From positions 8,716 to 72,715 of the forward strand of contig JAZQOM010000066.1 of NCBI GenBank assembly GCA_045627885.1: DNA of 64,000 bases, given 5' to 3'. Shown in pieces: positions 26,490 through 35,057 of this stretch. This DNA is from CALCTE01 sp045627885 (lineage in GTDB: Bacteria; Bacillota; Clostridia; Oscillospirales; CAG-272). The notes below the pieces were generated by a model that made no database searches, was not told the origin of the DNA, and saw nothing but the letters and a program-made list of their open reading frames with translations. The position numbers and the translations under genes were made by a program. The stretch's first letter is position 1. The number at the start of each line of letters is the position of its first letter.

Positions 26490-26518
26490 AGTATAACATT
26501 TTTTTTGCAAAATGTAAA
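26490..26518 (-). promoter_or_regulatory. Promoter for tsaE-tsaB-rpiB
   Basis: Minus-strand TTTACA (26518-26513), 17 bp, TATACT (26495-26490). The rest of the 26519-26649 gap holds only a 7-bp hairpin (26603-26609 with 26616-26622). Confidence 0.78.
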
Positions 26519-26649
26519 GCGTATTTTTACTGCGGAAGTAAAAAACGGGGTGTATTCATAAAAATAGTGCGGATTTTTGAAGCTCGTGCGGCAATAATGA
26601 TATTGCGGCACAAAAGCCGCAAATAAAAAGTATTGCAAGACGCCGCAAA

Positions 26650-26679
26650 TTGTGATAAAATTAACCGATTGTATATAAT
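26650..26679 (+). promoter_or_regulatory. Probable promoter for the polysaccharide deacetylase gene
   Basis: TTGTGA (26650-26655), 18 bp, perfect TATAAT (26674-26679). The -35 box is weak. Confidence 0.55.
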
Positions 26680-26717
26680 GGTCACTTTGCGGCGAATCTT
26701 TGCGGAAAACGCATGGT

Positions 26718-27854
26718 ATGGCAAAAAGAATATTTATTGTATTCTGTCTTTTGTTTGCCGTTTTTGCATTTTGCGGCGCGGACTGTTACGCGATAAAAGA
26801 AACGATAGTCCCCACGCCGATAAAAGCGGAGGATATACTCCGCATAAAAGAAAACGGAAGCAAAGCCGATATTCCGGTGCTCGGCTTTCCGGAGCTCGAC
26901 GAAAAAACGAAGAGCATGGCGGAAGATATATGCAAAAAATCGGATACGCCCGTCACCGTGGACTGCGATGTGTTCTTATCGGGCAGGCTGATAAGTGTTC
27001 TTTTAAGAGAAAAGACAAGCGGCTCGGAGAAATACCAAAGCGTGGTCTGTGACGCGAAAAACGGTCACATTGTAAAGCTTTCCGAGCTTGTTTCGGAAAG
27101 CTCACCCGATGAGATTTGCGCTTTTGCCGAAGGCGATGGGGACTTTATCGTTACGCTTCACGGAATCGGTCTGTGCGGCGAAAAAACGGTAAAGGTAATA
27201 CCTCTTGCACAGGCGGCGCTCAAATACGATGTCACCGATAAAAATGCGCTTTTTCCGTGGGAAAAGGCGATAGCCTTCACTTTTGATGACGGCCCGAGCA
27301 AATACACCGATACCATCTTGGATTTTCTTGATAAAAGCGGCGCAAAGGCGACCTTCTTCATTCTCGGCTCCCATGTTGAGGCAAACGAAGCAAGAATTTC
27401 CCGCATGAAGGCTCTCGGATGTGAGCTCGGATGCCACGGCTTTTCTCATACGGATATGAGAAAGCAGAGTGCCGACGCGGTGAAATTTGAGGTCGAAAAG
27501 ACATCGGAGCTGATATATGAGGCGTGCGGCGAATATCCCACGGTGTTCAGAGCGCCCTACGGTGAGTTTTCGGCATCGACAAAGGGGATAAAGCTCCACC
27601 GCATAAAGTGGTCGGTAGACACGCTCGACTGGAAATCACGCAATAAGCAAAAGGTTGTGGACGCAATACTATCGTGCGCGAAAGACGGCGATATAGTGCT
27701 GTTGCACGATATATTCGGAACGAGCGCTGACGCATTCTGCGAAGCGGCTTCCGAGCTTATGAAAAGCGGATACAGGCTTGTAACGGTAAGTGAGCTTGCA
27801 GGGCTTTCGGGAAAAGAGCCCGATATGAAAACGGTATATTACAAACGCAAATAA
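26718..27854 (+). CDS. Secreted polysaccharide deacetylase (NodB domain)
   Basis: Removes acetyl groups from an extracellular polysaccharide, probably peptidoglycan GlcNAc or MurNAc. The 378-residue product has a signal peptide (MAKRIFIVFCLLFAVFAFCG), an N-terminal domain of about 160 residues that resembles DUF3298/RsiV-like extracellular domains, and a C-terminal NodB domain with all five motifs: TFDDGPS, HGFSHTD, RAPYGE, VDTLDWK and LLHD. ATG at 26718 is preferred over an in-frame TTG at 26700 since it gives a normal signal peptide, though neither has a strong ribosome binding site. Next gene is 43 bp downstream across a hairpin. Confidence 0.9.
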   Translation: MAKRIFIVFCLLFAVFAFCGADCYAIKETIVPTPIKAEDILRIKENGSKADIPVLGFPELDEKTKSMAEDICKKSDTPVTVDCDVFLSGRLISVLLREKTSGSEKYQSVVCDAKNGHIVKLSELVSESSPDEICAFAEGDGDFIVTLHGIGLCGEKTVKVIPLAQAALKYDVTDKNALFPWEKAIAFTFDDGPSKYTDTILDFLDKSGAKATFFILGSHVEANEARISRMKALGCELGCHGFSHTDMRKQSADAVKFEVEKTSELIYEACGEYPTVFRAPYGEFSASTKGIKLHRIKWSVDTLDWKSRNKQKVVDAILSCAKDGDIVLLHDIFGTSADAFCEAASELMKSGYRLVTVSELAGLSGKEPDMKTVYYKRK

Positions 27855-27860
27855 GACAGG

Positions 27861-27881
27861 CGGCGCCTTTTTACGGCGCCG
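27861..27881 (+). terminator. Intercistronic GC-rich hairpin
   Basis: A 7-bp stem (27861-27867 with 27875-27881) made of CGGCGCC-type sequence with a T-rich loop but no U-run after it; more likely an mRNA-processing or attenuation hairpin than a full terminator. Confidence 0.45.
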
Positions 27882-27897
27882 TACATAAGAGGTAAAT

Positions 27898-28680
27898 ATG
27901 AAAAAGGACAACAAAAAGGCAAAAAAGGCAATATACATCGTATTGCTTGTTCTTGCCGTGCTCGCCTGCGTGATTCTCGCGGCGTATTCGGCGTCCGGCT
28001 TTATTTCGCGCAAGCTGCGCTATGACAGAATGAATGAAAAGCCGTCCCCGCTGAACGGAGGCTTTTATCCTATTGATTTTAATGCCGACATTGAAGGCGA
28101 CGAAGAATATCTTAACAAGAACAGATACATTTCATACACCGACGAGTCCGGAGCCGTTACCGAAACCATAACCGATGGAAATTATGCGGATTTCGGTCAA
28201 GACCTTGTATTTTTCGACAAATATTTTACAACACTCCGAAACGGCGACTATGAGAATTACGACAAATTGTTTACGCGCTCGTATTTCTCGACTCACGAGC
28301 ACACGGATACGGAGCTCGGATTTACAAAGCAGAGAATATACAACATTCACATAAGCTACTGCAAGCCGTACAAGGCAAACGGCGTCGAAAACACAATATA
28401 CGAGGTCGTATACTGCATATTCAAAAACGACGGCTTGTTCAGAAACGATATCCGCTCCGATGAGTACAGGGCGCTGTATTTTACGCTTTCTCACACAAAG
28501 GACGGAGTGCTGATTTCGGATATAGCCTACGGCTACGATTACGACTTCGACTACGACGGAAGCAGTCTTAAGGATGAAGTGGTCGCCGCCGTTTTTGCAG
28601 TGATAATTCTTGCCGCCGTGATAATAACGACGGTCATCGTGAAGAAGAAAGGAAAAAAAGATGGAAGAGAAGCTTCTTGA
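27898..28680 (+). CDS. Membrane protein with two terminal TM helices, function unknown
   Basis: The 260-residue protein has a basic start (MKKDNKKAKKA), one TM helix (IYIVLLVLAVLACVILAAY), an extracytoplasmic domain of about 190 residues rich in Tyr and Asp, a second TM helix near the C-terminus (AAVFAVIILAAVIITTVIV) and a basic tail. Both ends are therefore cytoplasmic. No domain is recognised. GAGGT precedes the ATG. Its last 20 bp overlap the nadA start in another frame, so it is co-transcribed with nadA, yet nothing ties it to NAD synthesis. Confidence 0.83.
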   Translation: MKKDNKKAKKAIYIVLLVLAVLACVILAAYSASGFISRKLRYDRMNEKPSPLNGGFYPIDFNADIEGDEEYLNKNRYISYTDESGAVTETITDGNYADFGQDLVFFDKYFTTLRNGDYENYDKLFTRSYFSTHEHTDTELGFTKQRIYNIHISYCKPYKANGVENTIYEVVYCIFKNDGLFRNDIRSDEYRALYFTLSHTKDGVLISDIAYGYDYDFDYDGSSLKDEVVAAVFAVIILAAVIITTVIVKKKGKKDGREAS

Positions 28681-29569
28681 CGAGCAGATACAAGAGCTCA
28701 AGCAAGAGCGCAACGCGCTGATTCTCGCGCATTACTATATTGATTACGGCATCGGTCAGATTGCCGATATGGTGGGCGACAGCTTTGAGCTTGCCCGCCG
28801 CGCAAGGAATGCGGAAGAAGAGGTCTTGGTGTTTTGCGGCGTAAGCTTTATGGGAGAATGCGCAAAGATTCTTTCTCCCGACAAAACAGTGCTTCTGCCG
28901 AGAGCCGATGCCGGCTGTCCCATGGCGGATACCGTTACACCGGAGGATGTGGCAAAGCTAAAGGAAAAATATCCTGATGCCGCGGTTGTCTGCTATGTCA
29001 ATTCTTCGGCAAAAACAAAAGCTCTGTGTGATATATGCTGCACATCGTCAAACGCAGAACGGGTTGTACGCTCACTCGAAAATGAACAAATAATATTCCT
29101 GCCGGACAAGAACCTCGGCACATACATAGCAAAGAAGGTTCCGGAAAAGCAGATAATACCGTTTGACGGATGCTGTCCCGTTCACAACGGAATAACGGTT
29201 GAAGATGTTTTTGCCGCAAAGGGAAAATATCCCGACGCAAAGCTTCTCGTTCATCCGGAATGCCCCGAGGAGGTCACAAGGCTTGCCGACTTTGTCGGAA
29301 GCACATCGCAGATAATCCGCTTTGCCGAGGACGACAGCGCCGAGAGCTTTATCATCGGAACGGAAAACGGCGTGGCTGACAGACTTTCCCGCACGCTTCC
29401 GGCAAAGAGCTTTTATCCGCTTGCGCCGAGATTTATATGCGCGGATATGAAAAAGCCGACAAAGCAGGATGTAATAGACGCGCTTTTATATAACTCGAAT
29501 GAGATAATTCTTGACGCGGAGCTTGCAAAAAAAGCGAGAATTCCGCTTGAACGAATGCTTCACATATAA
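28661..29569 (+). CDS. nadA: Quinolinate synthase
   Basis: Condenses iminoaspartate with dihydroxyacetone phosphate to quinolinate, using a [4Fe-4S] cluster. The 302 residues show ALILAHYYIDYGIGQIAD, the substrate loop and three expected cluster Cys contexts: CGVSFMGECAKIL, VHPECPEEV and ICADMKKPT. Overlaps the upstream membrane protein gene by 20 bp and is followed 15 bp later by nadB. It is the first of the de novo NAD genes nadA-nadB-nadC. Confidence 0.97.
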   Translation: MEEKLLDEQIQELKQERNALILAHYYIDYGIGQIADMVGDSFELARRARNAEEEVLVFCGVSFMGECAKILSPDKTVLLPRADAGCPMADTVTPEDVAKLKEKYPDAAVVCYVNSSAKTKALCDICCTSSNAERVVRSLENEQIIFLPDKNLGTYIAKKVPEKQIIPFDGCCPVHNGITVEDVFAAKGKYPDAKLLVHPECPEEVTRLADFVGSTSQIIRFAEDDSAESFIIGTENGVADRLSRTLPAKSFYPLAPRFICADMKKPTKQDVIDALLYNSNEIILDAELAKKARIPLERMLHI

Positions 29570-29584
29570 AAAGAGGCGATTTTT

Positions 29585-31141
29585 GTGAGAAGATATTTGC
29601 TCTGCGACTCGCAGAGAAATCTGATAAATACCGTACGAGGCTACGATGTCATAGTCGTCGGCAGCGGAATAGCGGGACTTTATTCCGCACTGCATCTGTC
29701 AGCCGAGCTCTCGGTTGCGGTCGTGTGCAAGAGCAACATCGAAAAGGGCAGCTCGTGGTACGCCCAGGGCGGAATTGCCGCCGTGCTTTCCGACGACGAC
29801 AGTTACAGGCTTCACCTTGAGGATACGCTCAAGGCGGGAGCCGGACTTTGCAACACGGACGCGGTTGAAGCTCTTGTAAAAGAGGGCCCCGACAACATTA
29901 TGGAGCTTGTCAGAATGGGAGTGCCCTTTGATTCCGACGGATACGGAAAGCTTCTTTGCACGAGAGAGGGCGGACACCGCATAAACAGAATAGTCCACTG
30001 CGGCGGCGACGCCACGGGCAGGGAGACCACAAGGCAGCTCGGAAGGCTTGTCGCATCGCGCGAAAACATTACGGTAATGACGGAGTGCTATGCCGTTGAT
30101 GTTGTCACCGACGATAGCGGAGTCTGCGGTATTCTGCTTTGCAGAGAGGGAAATCTCGTATACTGCCCGTGCGGAAATGTGATAATCGCCACCGGCGGCA
30201 TAGGTCAGGTTTACAGATATACCACCAATCCGTCCGGCGCGGTCGGCGACGGAATAGCGATGGCGCAAAGAGCGGGCGCAAGGCTTGACCGTATGGAAAT
30301 GATACAGTTCCACCCGACAACGCTTATCCCGCAGGGAAAGACGGAAAGGCTGTTCCTCATATCGGAGGCGGTCAGAGGAGAGGGCGCGATTCTGAGAAAT
30401 TCAAAAGGTGAAGCTTTTATGCAAAACGCCCACGATATGAAAGACCTCGCCCCGCGTGACATAGTTACGAGGGCAATTCTTTCGGAGCTTTCAAAAAGCG
30501 GAGAACAGAATGTCTTTCTCGATGTATCCAATATGAGCGCAGAGTTCTTCGCGCACAGATTTCCGACGATATACGCAAAGTGCAAGGAGCTTTGCATAAA
30601 TCTCACCGAAGATATGATACCCGTTCGCCCAGGTCAGCATTATCTTATGGGCGGCATACGCACGGATTTATACGGCGCGACGCATATTCCCGGGCTTTAT
30701 GCCTGCGGAGAGGCGGCGTGCACCGGAGCTCACGGAGCCAACCGACTTGCAAGCAATTCGATGCTCGAATGCCTTGTGTTCGGCAGACGCTGCGCTCTTT
30801 GCATAAACGGAAACGCAAGAGCGGGCAAGGAAGTCGATTTAGAATTTGACGCACGCAGAACGGAGCCGCTTTCTCACGCAAGAGAAGCGGAGCTTCGCAC
30901 GAGAATAAAACATAAGATGACAAAATACGCAGGCCCCGTCCGCACGGCGGAGGGACTTGCAAGAGCAAGAGAAAGCATCGCCGCAATCAGGGAAGAGATA
31001 GACGGATACATTCTTTCCGGCGGATACGAATTCGAGCTTTACAATATGGCTGAGGTCGCACAGACCGTCATAGATTCTGCGGCAGCAAGAAAAGAAAGCG
31101 TCGGCGCGCATTATCTTGCCGATGCCGCGCTTGTGAAATGA
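29585..31141 (+). CDS. nadB: L-aspartate oxidase
   Basis: FAD enzyme that oxidises aspartate to iminoaspartate for NadA. The 518-residue protein has the dinucleotide-binding motif VVGSGIAGLYSAL near residue 22, SSWYAQGGIAAV, the HRINRIVHCGGDATGRE substrate region, and the conserved HGANRLASNSMLE. The start codon is GTG at 29585 with AAAGAGG upstream. A 20-residue N-terminal extension before the FAD fold is slightly longer than usual. It ends 10 bp before nadC. Confidence 0.96.
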   Translation: MRRYLLCDSQRNLINTVRGYDVIVVGSGIAGLYSALHLSAELSVAVVCKSNIEKGSSWYAQGGIAAVLSDDDSYRLHLEDTLKAGAGLCNTDAVEALVKEGPDNIMELVRMGVPFDSDGYGKLLCTREGGHRINRIVHCGGDATGRETTRQLGRLVASRENITVMTECYAVDVVTDDSGVCGILLCREGNLVYCPCGNVIIATGGIGQVYRYTTNPSGAVGDGIAMAQRAGARLDRMEMIQFHPTTLIPQGKTERLFLISEAVRGEGAILRNSKGEAFMQNAHDMKDLAPRDIVTRAILSELSKSGEQNVFLDVSNMSAEFFAHRFPTIYAKCKELCINLTEDMIPVRPGQHYLMGGIRTDLYGATHIPGLYACGEAACTGAHGANRLASNSMLECLVFGRRCALCINGNARAGKEVDLEFDARRTEPLSHAREAELRTRIKHKMTKYAGPVRTAEGLARARESIAAIREEIDGYILSGGYEFELYNMAEVAQTVIDSAAARKESVGAHYLADAALVK

Positions 31142-31151
31142 GGTGTTTTTG

Positions 31152-32000
31152 ATGAATAACGGAATAGATAAGGGCACACTTGACGATTATATAAAGGCGG
31201 CGCTTCGCGAGGATTTGGGACTCGGCGATGTCACCACGCTCGCAATAGTCCCCGACGGAATGCGCGCGGGCGGCAAATTTACGGCAAAGGCAAGCGGAGT
31301 ATTCTGCGGCGAAGCCGTGCTCGAGCGGATATTCGGCGGCATTTTCGAGCAGACTGAAATAGAGCTCTTCGTTCATGACGGCGACAGAATAAACAAGGAT
31401 GAGCTTATCGCAACCGTATCCGGCGACGCAAGAGAGCTTCTTGCGGGAGAAAGAACGGCGCTCAACATCGTTCAGCACCTCTCGGGAATAGCGACTATGA
31501 CTGCGGAGGCAGTCGCAAAAGTCGGAGACACGGGAGTAAAAATTGCCGACACCCGCAAAACCACTCCGCAGATGAGATTCTTGGAAAAATACGCGGTAAG
31601 AGTCGGCGGCGGCACCAATCACCGCTTCAACCTGTCGGACGGCGTTCTTATTAAGGATAACCACATCGCCGCGGCGGGAAGCATTACGGAAGCGGTACGC
31701 CGCGCCAAGAGAAACGCATCGCATCTTCTCAAGGTCGAGGTCGAGGTGGAAACGCTTGAGGATATGCACGAGGCGATAGAGGCGGGCGCGGATATCGTTA
31801 TGCTCGACAATATGGACTACGATACGATAGTAAGAGCCGTATCGGAGGCAAACGGTTGTGTTCTTCTCGAGGCGTCCGGCAATATGAACGAGAGGGATAT
31901 ACGCGCCATAGCCGAAACGGGCGTCGATATCATTTCGATAGGTGCGCTCACCCACAGCACCAAGGTTTTGGACATAAGCTTAAAGCTCGATATGCAGTAA
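31152..32000 (+). CDS. nadC: Nicotinate-nucleotide pyrophosphorylase (carboxylating)
   Basis: Converts quinolinate and PRPP to nicotinate mononucleotide, completing de novo NAD synthesis. The 282 residues include LREDLGLGDVTT, ERTALNIVQHLSGIAT, DTRKTTPQMRFLEKYAV, GGGTNHRFNLSDGVLIKDNH and the late IDIISIGALTHS-like VDIISIGALTHST. AGGTG at 31141-31145 supports ATG 31152 rather than the GTG at 31143 that lies inside it. Third gene of the nadABC operon. Confidence 0.97.
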   Translation: MNNGIDKGTLDDYIKAALREDLGLGDVTTLAIVPDGMRAGGKFTAKASGVFCGEAVLERIFGGIFEQTEIELFVHDGDRINKDELIATVSGDARELLAGERTALNIVQHLSGIATMTAEAVAKVGDTGVKIADTRKTTPQMRFLEKYAVRVGGGTNHRFNLSDGVLIKDNHIAAAGSITEAVRRAKRNASHLLKVEVEVETLEDMHEAIEAGADIVMLDNMDYDTIVRAVSEANGCVLLEASGNMNERDIRAIAETGVDIISIGALTHSTKVLDISLKLDMQ

Positions 32001-32043
32001 GCAATCCGCGACACTTCTTACATATTTATATAAGAGGTGTATT

Positions 32044-32286
32044 ATGATTATTATTCCGGATTTTATGACATATCTCTATTGCGCGATAATAGCAATATCG
32101 GCGACGGCGGCGCTAATAACGGAAAGCGAGCGCTGGATTATACCTATTCCGTCGGCGTTTACCGCGATGCTCATGCTCATATCGGACTTGCCGTTCTATC
32201 TTTCGGCAACTGCGTTTTTTGCGATTTCGGGAGCACTTTTAGTGTTCCACTATGCCGTATCGGCAATAATTCGGAGGAAATTATGA
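32044..32286 (+). CDS. Small membrane protein of unknown function
   Basis: An 80-residue protein with two or three hydrophobic segments (YLYCAIIAISATAALI, SAFTAMLMLI, ATAFFAISGALLVFHYAV) and a basic tail IIRRKL. Its stop overlaps the next gene's start as ATGA, so the two are translationally coupled. AGAGGTG precedes the ATG. The topology is like one subunit of small integral membrane families but I recognise no motif. Confidence 0.72.
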   Translation: MIIIPDFMTYLYCAIIAISATAALITESERWIIPIPSAFTAMLMLISDLPFYLSATAFFAISGALLVFHYAVSAIIRRKL

Positions 32287-33143
32287 AATTCATCACATAC
32301 AGAGAAAACGGAAAGCTCGTTCCGGCAGTTCTTTCGCCGGACGGAAAGTCCGCGCTTTCATTTGAAAAGGCGAATATCCCGTTCGAAAGCGTTTTTGCGC
32401 TTGTAAAATCGGGAGAAAGCGTAAGCGTATCGGATTTTTCGCAAGCCGTTTCGCTTGACACGCTTGAGCTCACATCGCCGCTGCCGAGAATCGACCATGA
32501 TGTAATCTGCCTCGGCATAAACTATATGGCTCACGCCGAGGAGAGCGCCCGTTATAAAAAGGAAGCTTTTGAGCGCGACAGGGCGTACCCCGTCTATTTT
32601 TCAAAGAGGGTGAACCTTTCCGTCGGCGACGGAGAGAGCATAAAACTGCACGCGGATGTTACCGAAAGAGTGGACTACGAAGCGGAAATAGCGGTAGTCC
32701 TCGGCAAAACGGCGAAAAATGTAAAAAAAGAGGACGCATATAACTATGTTTTCGGCTACACCGTCTTAAACGATGTCAGCGCGCGTGATGTTCAGACACG
32801 CCACAAGCAGTGGTATTTCGGCAAGAGCATGGACGGCTTTACCTCAATGGGCCCGTGCCTTGTCACCGCGGACGAGATAAATCCCGAGGCTCTTTACATA
32901 CGCTCTTATGTAAACGGAGAAATAAGACAGAACAGCAATACATCGCTTATGGTATTCGGAATTCCTCATGTAATAGAGGAGCTTTCCGCCGCCATGACGC
33001 TTGAAGCCGGAACGGTAATTTCGATGGGCACTCCGGCGGGAGTCGGTATGGGATTTGACCCGCCGAAATTCTTAAAAAGCGGCGATACGGTTACCTGCGA
33101 GGTAGAAAAAATAGGCAGTATAACGAATAAATTTATAAATTGA
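32283..33143 (+). CDS. Fumarylacetoacetate hydrolase (FAH) family protein
   Basis: The 286-residue cytoplasmic enzyme has the FAH fold, whose members hydrolyse or decarboxylate 2-oxo acids. Visible hallmarks are CLGINYMAHAEE, YPVYFSKRVNLSVG, the metal-binding Glu pair in VDYEAEIAVVLGK, NDVSARDVQ, KSMDGFTSMGPCLV and MGTPAGVGMG. GGAGG 7 bp before the ATG and the ATGA overlap set the start; the frame is open further upstream but in the overlap region of another gene. Substrate cannot be assigned; acylpyruvase or oxaloacetate decarboxylase-type activity is typical of close relatives. Confidence 0.92.
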   Translation: MKFITYRENGKLVPAVLSPDGKSALSFEKANIPFESVFALVKSGESVSVSDFSQAVSLDTLELTSPLPRIDHDVICLGINYMAHAEESARYKKEAFERDRAYPVYFSKRVNLSVGDGESIKLHADVTERVDYEAEIAVVLGKTAKNVKKEDAYNYVFGYTVLNDVSARDVQTRHKQWYFGKSMDGFTSMGPCLVTADEINPEALYIRSYVNGEIRQNSNTSLMVFGIPHVIEELSAAMTLEAGTVISMGTPAGVGMGFDPPKFLKSGDTVTCEVEKIGSITNKFIN

Positions 33144-33176
33144 CAAAATTTTTTGAGTTTTTTTAATAAAAACATA

Positions 33177-33205
33177 TTGACTAATTGCATTTTTTACTAT
33201 ATAAT
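33177..33205 (+). promoter_or_regulatory. Promoter for the cohesin-like/LRR secreted protein
   Basis: TTGACT (33177-33182), 17 bp, TATAAT (33200-33205), about 100 bp before the ATG, leaving a long leader. Confidence 0.8.
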
Positions 33206-33225
33206 TATCGTAAGTATTAATGCCA

Positions 33226-33247
33226 TTATGGAGACTTGTCCCCATAA
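33226..33247 (+). promoter_or_regulatory. 22-bp dyad in the leader, candidate operator or mRNA hairpin
   Basis: TTATGG-AGAC-TT-GTCC-CCATAA is a near-perfect palindrome with one mismatched pair, some 15 bp after the predicted transcription start. Confidence 0.45.
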
Positions 33248-33307
33248 CATGCGGCGTTACTTATTATAATAAAAGTAAAAATATAATTAGAGAAGGGAAT
33301 TTTTGAG

Positions 33308-34642
33308 ATGAAAAAAATCATTTCTGTTCTGCTTGTTCTCTGCATGGCACTTGCTTGCGTACTCAGTTTTACGCCTGCCGTATGTGCAGCAGACGGCCCC
33401 GCTTTCAGCGTAAGTGGTACTACCGCTGACATCGGAGACACAATTACACTTACATTGACGGCTGATAAGGGCGGCTTTACGGGCGCCGAGATTCAGCTTG
33501 ATTATGACAAAACATGCCTTAAGCTCGTTGATGTAAATCTTGAGCTTTCCGCAACCGGCAAGGATGTTTACGGCGCGGCCAATAAGATGGCTACCGTTCC
33601 TTATTCGATGCTGTTCACAAAAGCGAGCGGACCTGTTGATGATGAAACCGTGCTCGGCAATTTCACATTTGAGATTGTTGACGCCGGCAAAGAAGACTTG
33701 TCTGTTGCAGTAGGCTTCACGGTTGGTATGCCTGTTGTCGGCGGCGGAACAAGACTCGGTCAGGTCGTTAACGGCGGAACTGACCTCAGTGCTTCGACAT
33801 CTTTCACCGCAGGTACAGTTCATGTTACCGGCGCTCCCTCATCAAATTTAGCTTCCGACGAGTATGATTACTACTATAACAAGAAAGCCGGCGGCGATGT
33901 ATTTGAATATATCGGCGTACGCGTGCTTGATAAGTTGATATTCCCCGCTGAAGTAACCAATATTGATGTCGTAGAAAGTCTTGACGATGTATCGACATTT
34001 GTATTCCCCGAAACGGTTGAAAGCGTCACGGATTTTGCTCTCGAGGATGCCGGAGTCGGTGATGGTGCCGAGTATTATTTCTTCAATCCGGAGATTGAAT
34101 TAGGAGAAGGTTCCATAGGTTATTATTATGACAAAAAAGGAAGAGAAGACCTTCCTTGCGAAGATGTAATAATTCACGGCTGGCTCGGCTCTACTGCAGA
34201 AACTTACGCAACCGAAAACGGATTTGAATTTAAGCCCATCGGAGAATTCAAGACAATCGGCGCACAGAACGGCACGAACGCAATTCGCTTTATATCAAGA
34301 ATGAAATATGCAGACAGCTATGTTGCCGCAAAGGTTGTTATCTCCGCAACAGGCGCAGATGATTCCGGCACTGCTATCAACAAGAGCGCAAAAGAGCTTC
34401 CCGTATCCTGCGTATATAAGACAATCAAGGGCTCGACAGGCGGTACTTCATTCGTAGCAAAGAGCTGCCCCGAGGGATATTACCTCTCCGCGGTTTCGAT
34501 TAAGAATCTGCCCACCTTCACGGGAAGCGGAAACATCGTATTTACTGTTAAGACTTATGTTAAGTACGCAGAAGATGGCGAATTTGTAGAGCTTGACAGC
34601 CAGAATCTCACATACGATAAAAACGGTTACAGTGGTAACTAA
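33308..34642 (+). CDS. Secreted cohesin-like/LRR surface protein
   Basis: The 444-residue product has a signal peptide (MKKIISVLLVLCMALACVLS), then a cohesin-like beta-sandwich at about residues 30-175 (GDTITLTLTADKGGFTGAEI, LDYDKTCLKLVDVNL, VLGNFTFEIVDAGKEDLSV), a degenerate BspA-type LRR at about 210-310 ending in the typical IIHGWLGSTAETYATENGFE, and a C-terminal domain at about 315-440 that resembles the one in the 827-residue protein at 59554. No LPXTG, SLH or TM anchor is visible, so retention at the surface would need partners. A 42-residue peptide gene follows 21 bp downstream. Role in surface assembly is inferred. Confidence 0.85.
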   Translation: MKKIISVLLVLCMALACVLSFTPAVCAADGPAFSVSGTTADIGDTITLTLTADKGGFTGAEIQLDYDKTCLKLVDVNLELSATGKDVYGAANKMATVPYSMLFTKASGPVDDETVLGNFTFEIVDAGKEDLSVAVGFTVGMPVVGGGTRLGQVVNGGTDLSASTSFTAGTVHVTGAPSSNLASDEYDYYYNKKAGGDVFEYIGVRVLDKLIFPAEVTNIDVVESLDDVSTFVFPETVESVTDFALEDAGVGDGAEYYFFNPEIELGEGSIGYYYDKKGREDLPCEDVIIHGWLGSTAETYATENGFEFKPIGEFKTIGAQNGTNAIRFISRMKYADSYVAAKVVISATGADDSGTAINKSAKELPVSCVYKTIKGSTGGTSFVAKSCPEGYYLSAVSIKNLPTFTGSGNIVFTVKTYVKYAEDGEFVELDSQNLTYDKNGYSGN

Positions 34643-34663
34643 GGGCGTCGGAGGTATAGAGAA

Positions 34664-34792
34664 ATGAAAATGATTTATGAGATGCCCGATATCAAGTTTA
34701 TCAAAGTCGCTTCTGAAGAGATTATGCTTCTCAGCAAAAATGACGATACTCCCGGTGAGGGCGAAGAGGTTAAGTGGGAAGACTGGACCTGA
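34664..34792 (+). CDS. 42-residue acidic peptide, family shared with 35058-35198
   Basis: Begins MKMIYEMPDIKFIKVASEEI and continues with Met-Leu-Leu-Ser, an Asp/Glu/Gly-rich part and the tail EEVKWEDWT. GGAGG lies 9 bp before the ATG, and the gene follows the secreted protein by 21 bp, so they should be co-transcribed. It aligns without gaps to the 46-residue peptide on the other strand: identical at positions 1, 2, 5, 8, 9, 20, 21, 22, 24 and 30. There is no signal peptide. No modification enzyme is nearby. Function unknown. Confidence 0.72.
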   Translation: MKMIYEMPDIKFIKVASEEIMLLSKNDDTPGEGEEVKWEDWT

Positions 34793-34817
34793 TTAGAGGG
34801 ACATAATAGAGCAATAC

Positions 34818-34849
34818 AAAAGAAAGCTTGCATAAGCAAGCGGTCTTTT
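34818..34849 (+). terminator. Terminator after the cohesin-like/peptide operon
   Basis: AAAAGA and GCTTGC (34818-34831) pair with GCAAGC and TCTTTT (34836-34849) around ATAA, with a two-base internal mismatch and a T-rich end. The following 34850-34985 holds no supported gene. Confidence 0.7.
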
Positions 34850-34985
34850 AGTCTGCTGACAAAGTCGCGCGATAGGCACAAAGCCGATAACTTGACAAAA
34901 ATGTGAGAAGGAAAAGCAAAGCGGTGGGAAAGAATCAACAAGAGTATAGCTATCCCGATGAGATGCGCGAAAGAAAATCGAAGAA

Positions 34986-35017
34986 AAAGCTCTTTTCGCA
35001 AATGCGAAAAGAGCTTT
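34986..35017 (-). terminator. Terminator for the minus-strand peptide gene
   Basis: A perfect 15-bp stem (34986-35000 with 35003-35017), effective loop GCAAATGC; on the minus strand it is followed by TTTTTC, 40 bp after the peptide stop. Confidence 0.82.
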
Positions 35018-35057
35018 CATGCTTTGCTTATTCGGTTGCAGAAATACAACTTGCAAA

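Noticed and set aside
34675..35001. 108-residue minus-strand ORF
   Set aside because: Overlaps the 42-residue peptide and both terminators; hydrophobic stretch appears to arise from A-rich plus-strand sequence.
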